Positions 62,740 to 64,000 of a stretch of DNA of 64,000 bases are shown one piece after another. Both the position numbers and the translations under genes were made by a program. The stretch is from Photobacterium rosenbergii (lineage in GTDB: Bacteria > Pseudomonadota > Gammaproteobacteria > Enterobacterales > Vibrionaceae): NCBI RefSeq assembly GCF_003026455.1, contig NZ_PYMB01000011.1, positions 62,001-126,000 of the forward strand, given 5' to 3'. The stretch's first letter is position 1. Each line of letters starts with the position of its first letter. The notes under the pieces are model-generated. The model was given only the letters and a program-made list of their open reading frames with translations. It made no database searches and was not told the origin of the DNA.

Positions 62740-63313
62740 TTATCACTCTCCCAAAATCTCAACAATTTATTTATTCAGGTAATAAGTTTTCTGGAATAAA
62801 TAAACCTGTGTGGATGTAATGAACATAATATTTGAGGGCGTGTTTAAACTTTGGTTGTTAGTGGTGTTTTGTCAACTTTAAGTCGTGAGGTTATTACTCA
62901 GCATCAAATATGGTAAGGGGTTGTTTTTAATATTTATTGATGCAGGGCTCTAACAAATTTGTGATATTGCTTCATAAAACATATACCTGTTTTAAAAATT
63001 ACTTTTTGTTTTTGGGTAGCTGGTTCACAAGTGAAATTTTTACTAGGATTAACATGCCTACTTTACGGGCAAAACAATAAAGTCATTTAAAATCAATACC
63101 TAATGTTTAGTTTTTGTTTGCATGACAGCCAGTAATCAAGTAAGCAACACAGTGCTTATTTGTGTGTTTGATTTTTATTGTTTACAGACAATTAGAAAAT
63201 CAAAAAAACAAAAAAATTAAATTTATTTTAATTAGACATGTATTGTTCGGCTTCCTAGGATTTTCTGGCGACAAGGAACATATTTTTTCTATTAATTAAA
63301 ATAGAGGTTGATC
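62740..63313. other. AT-rich divergent promoter region
   Basis: About 570 bases between the tyrosinase and the gene at 63314. Very AT-rich, with homopolymer A and T runs near 63190-63240. No gene, hairpin terminator or clear operator is seen. Confidence 0.45.
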
Positions 63314-64000
63314 ATGTCTGACCCTAAAGTAATTGGAATTACTGCGCTTGGTGGCTTACAAGCGGGATCACCAAAACTTACTAAAGAACAAGTAGACGCA
63401 CATGGTTCGTTGACTGCGTGGATACAGGATGTCGCAGAAGGAATTGTGAAACAGCAAGGTAAGGAGCCTACAAGTTGGTCTACTGAAATGAAATCAAAAG
63501 GGTGGTTCGATGCTTGGATAAATGCCGTTGTAAATTATACAAAGTTTGTCACCATAACTAGTGATCAGGGAATACAGGTATCTAAGACGACGCATACCGG
63601 AAAAATTAAAATTGGAGAGATCCTTGATGCCGCTATGAAGATCTATGTGGGAGGGGAAGCTTTAGCTACATATGAAACACTCAATGGCCTGCTTGGAGAC
63701 CCTTCAACAGCAGTGACTGACTTCGCCGACTTTTGGTGGTCCCATACCAAACAGTCTAAAACCGATACTGGGGTGAAGTTCGGGCCAGCAATCCCCACTA
63801 ATGGGGGGGAGAGCGTTGAATTTACGGTACTGTTCTTTTCAATGACTGAGTCAGTGGATGATTGGCGTTCATTGTTTATAGAAAGTGATGTTGAAAGTGT
63901 TGATGTATACACCATTGGACTAACATTTGAATATACCAATGCAGAGTGGCAGCAATACAGCGTCGATATCACCAATAAATTAAGTGATAAAGTCAAAAAG
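63314..64000 (+). CDS. Partial protein, unknown function (C-terminus outside the window)
   Basis: Starting at ATG 63314 with AGAGG upstream, 229 codons run to the end of the window without a stop. The start MSDPKVIGITALGGLQAGSP is not a signal peptide. The protein is rich in Trp and Thr with alternating strand patterns (VEFTVLFFSMTESVDDW, VYTIGLTFEYTNAEWQQYSV). No family recognised. It is divergent from the tyrosinase operon and uses an AT-rich promoter. Its small, soluble, beta-rich look does not allow a function. Confidence 0.65.
   Translation, partial: MSDPKVIGITALGGLQAGSPKLTKEQVDAHGSLTAWIQDVAEGIVKQQGKEPTSWSTEMKSKGWFDAWINAVVNYTKFVTITSDQGIQVSKTTHTGKIKIGEILDAAMKIYVGGEALATYETLNGLLGDPSTAVTDFADFWWSHTKQSKTDTGVKFGPAIPTNGGESVEFTVLFFSMTESVDDWRSLFIESDVESVDVYTIGLTFEYTNAEWQQYSVDITNKLSDKVKK

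Overview
The window looks like a large Vibrionaceae-type replicon (Photobacterium/Vibrio relatives): a plasmid, megaplasmid or chromid. The reasons are the families present (octaheme tetrathionate reductase, GPH sugar symporter, IS903-like IS5 element, several LysR regulators) and a plasmid-style replication and partition core with two Rep_3-type initiators, iterons, DnaA boxes, parA and parB. No RctB-type second-chromosome initiator, rRNA or tRNA was recognised. Genus assignment is inference only.

Layout. 1-862: partial exported protein at the left edge. 1.5-9.2 kb and 14.7-22.7 kb: an L-arabinose / arabinooligosaccharide utilisation region. It holds araBDA, a GH51 arabinofuranosidase, a GH94/GH36-like glycosidase or phosphorylase, a GPH symporter, an outer-membrane barrel, two YtfJ-like proteins, small membrane proteins and a chemoreceptor. 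Four promoter regions share an element built on TTTGTTAAATATC; in three of them a second half-site lies exactly 21 bp away in direct orientation, the geometry of AraC-family operators. No regulator gene for it lies in the window.

9.4-14.5 kb: an AT-rich insertion splits the arabinose region. A decayed IS5-family element with matching 15-bp ends, a two-gene cassette (657-aa protein plus a 462-aa protein ending in an AHH/HNH-like nuclease domain), then two more transposase remnants.

23-25.3 kb: small lipoprotein, TetR regulator, HD-GYP phosphodiesterase. 25.3-33.2 kb: replicon core. Two divergent initiator genes each have a 21-22 bp iteron array and a perfect DnaA box; parAB follows, then three 17-bp direct repeats and hipBA.

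33-38 kb: two SDR enzymes with MerR and LysR regulators, a SnoaL-like protein and an exported prephenate-dehydratase-like protein without the usual TRF motif. 38.8-41 kb: octaheme cytochrome c and its cytochrome b partner. 41-60 kb: accessory region with an SF1 helicase, glutaredoxin 2, a metallo-beta-lactamase-fold hydrolase with its LysR, an HNH endonuclease, an overlapping three-gene membrane module beside a serine recombinase, an AT-rich island with a HEPN-motif protein, a diguanylate cyclase, a large lipoprotein and a PD-(D/E)XK protein. A palindromic intergenic repeat occurs seven times here, always at gene 3' ends. 60.1-62.7 kb: tyrosinase with a DUF2182 copper-handling candidate and a small partner. 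The right edge cuts an unrecognised gene.
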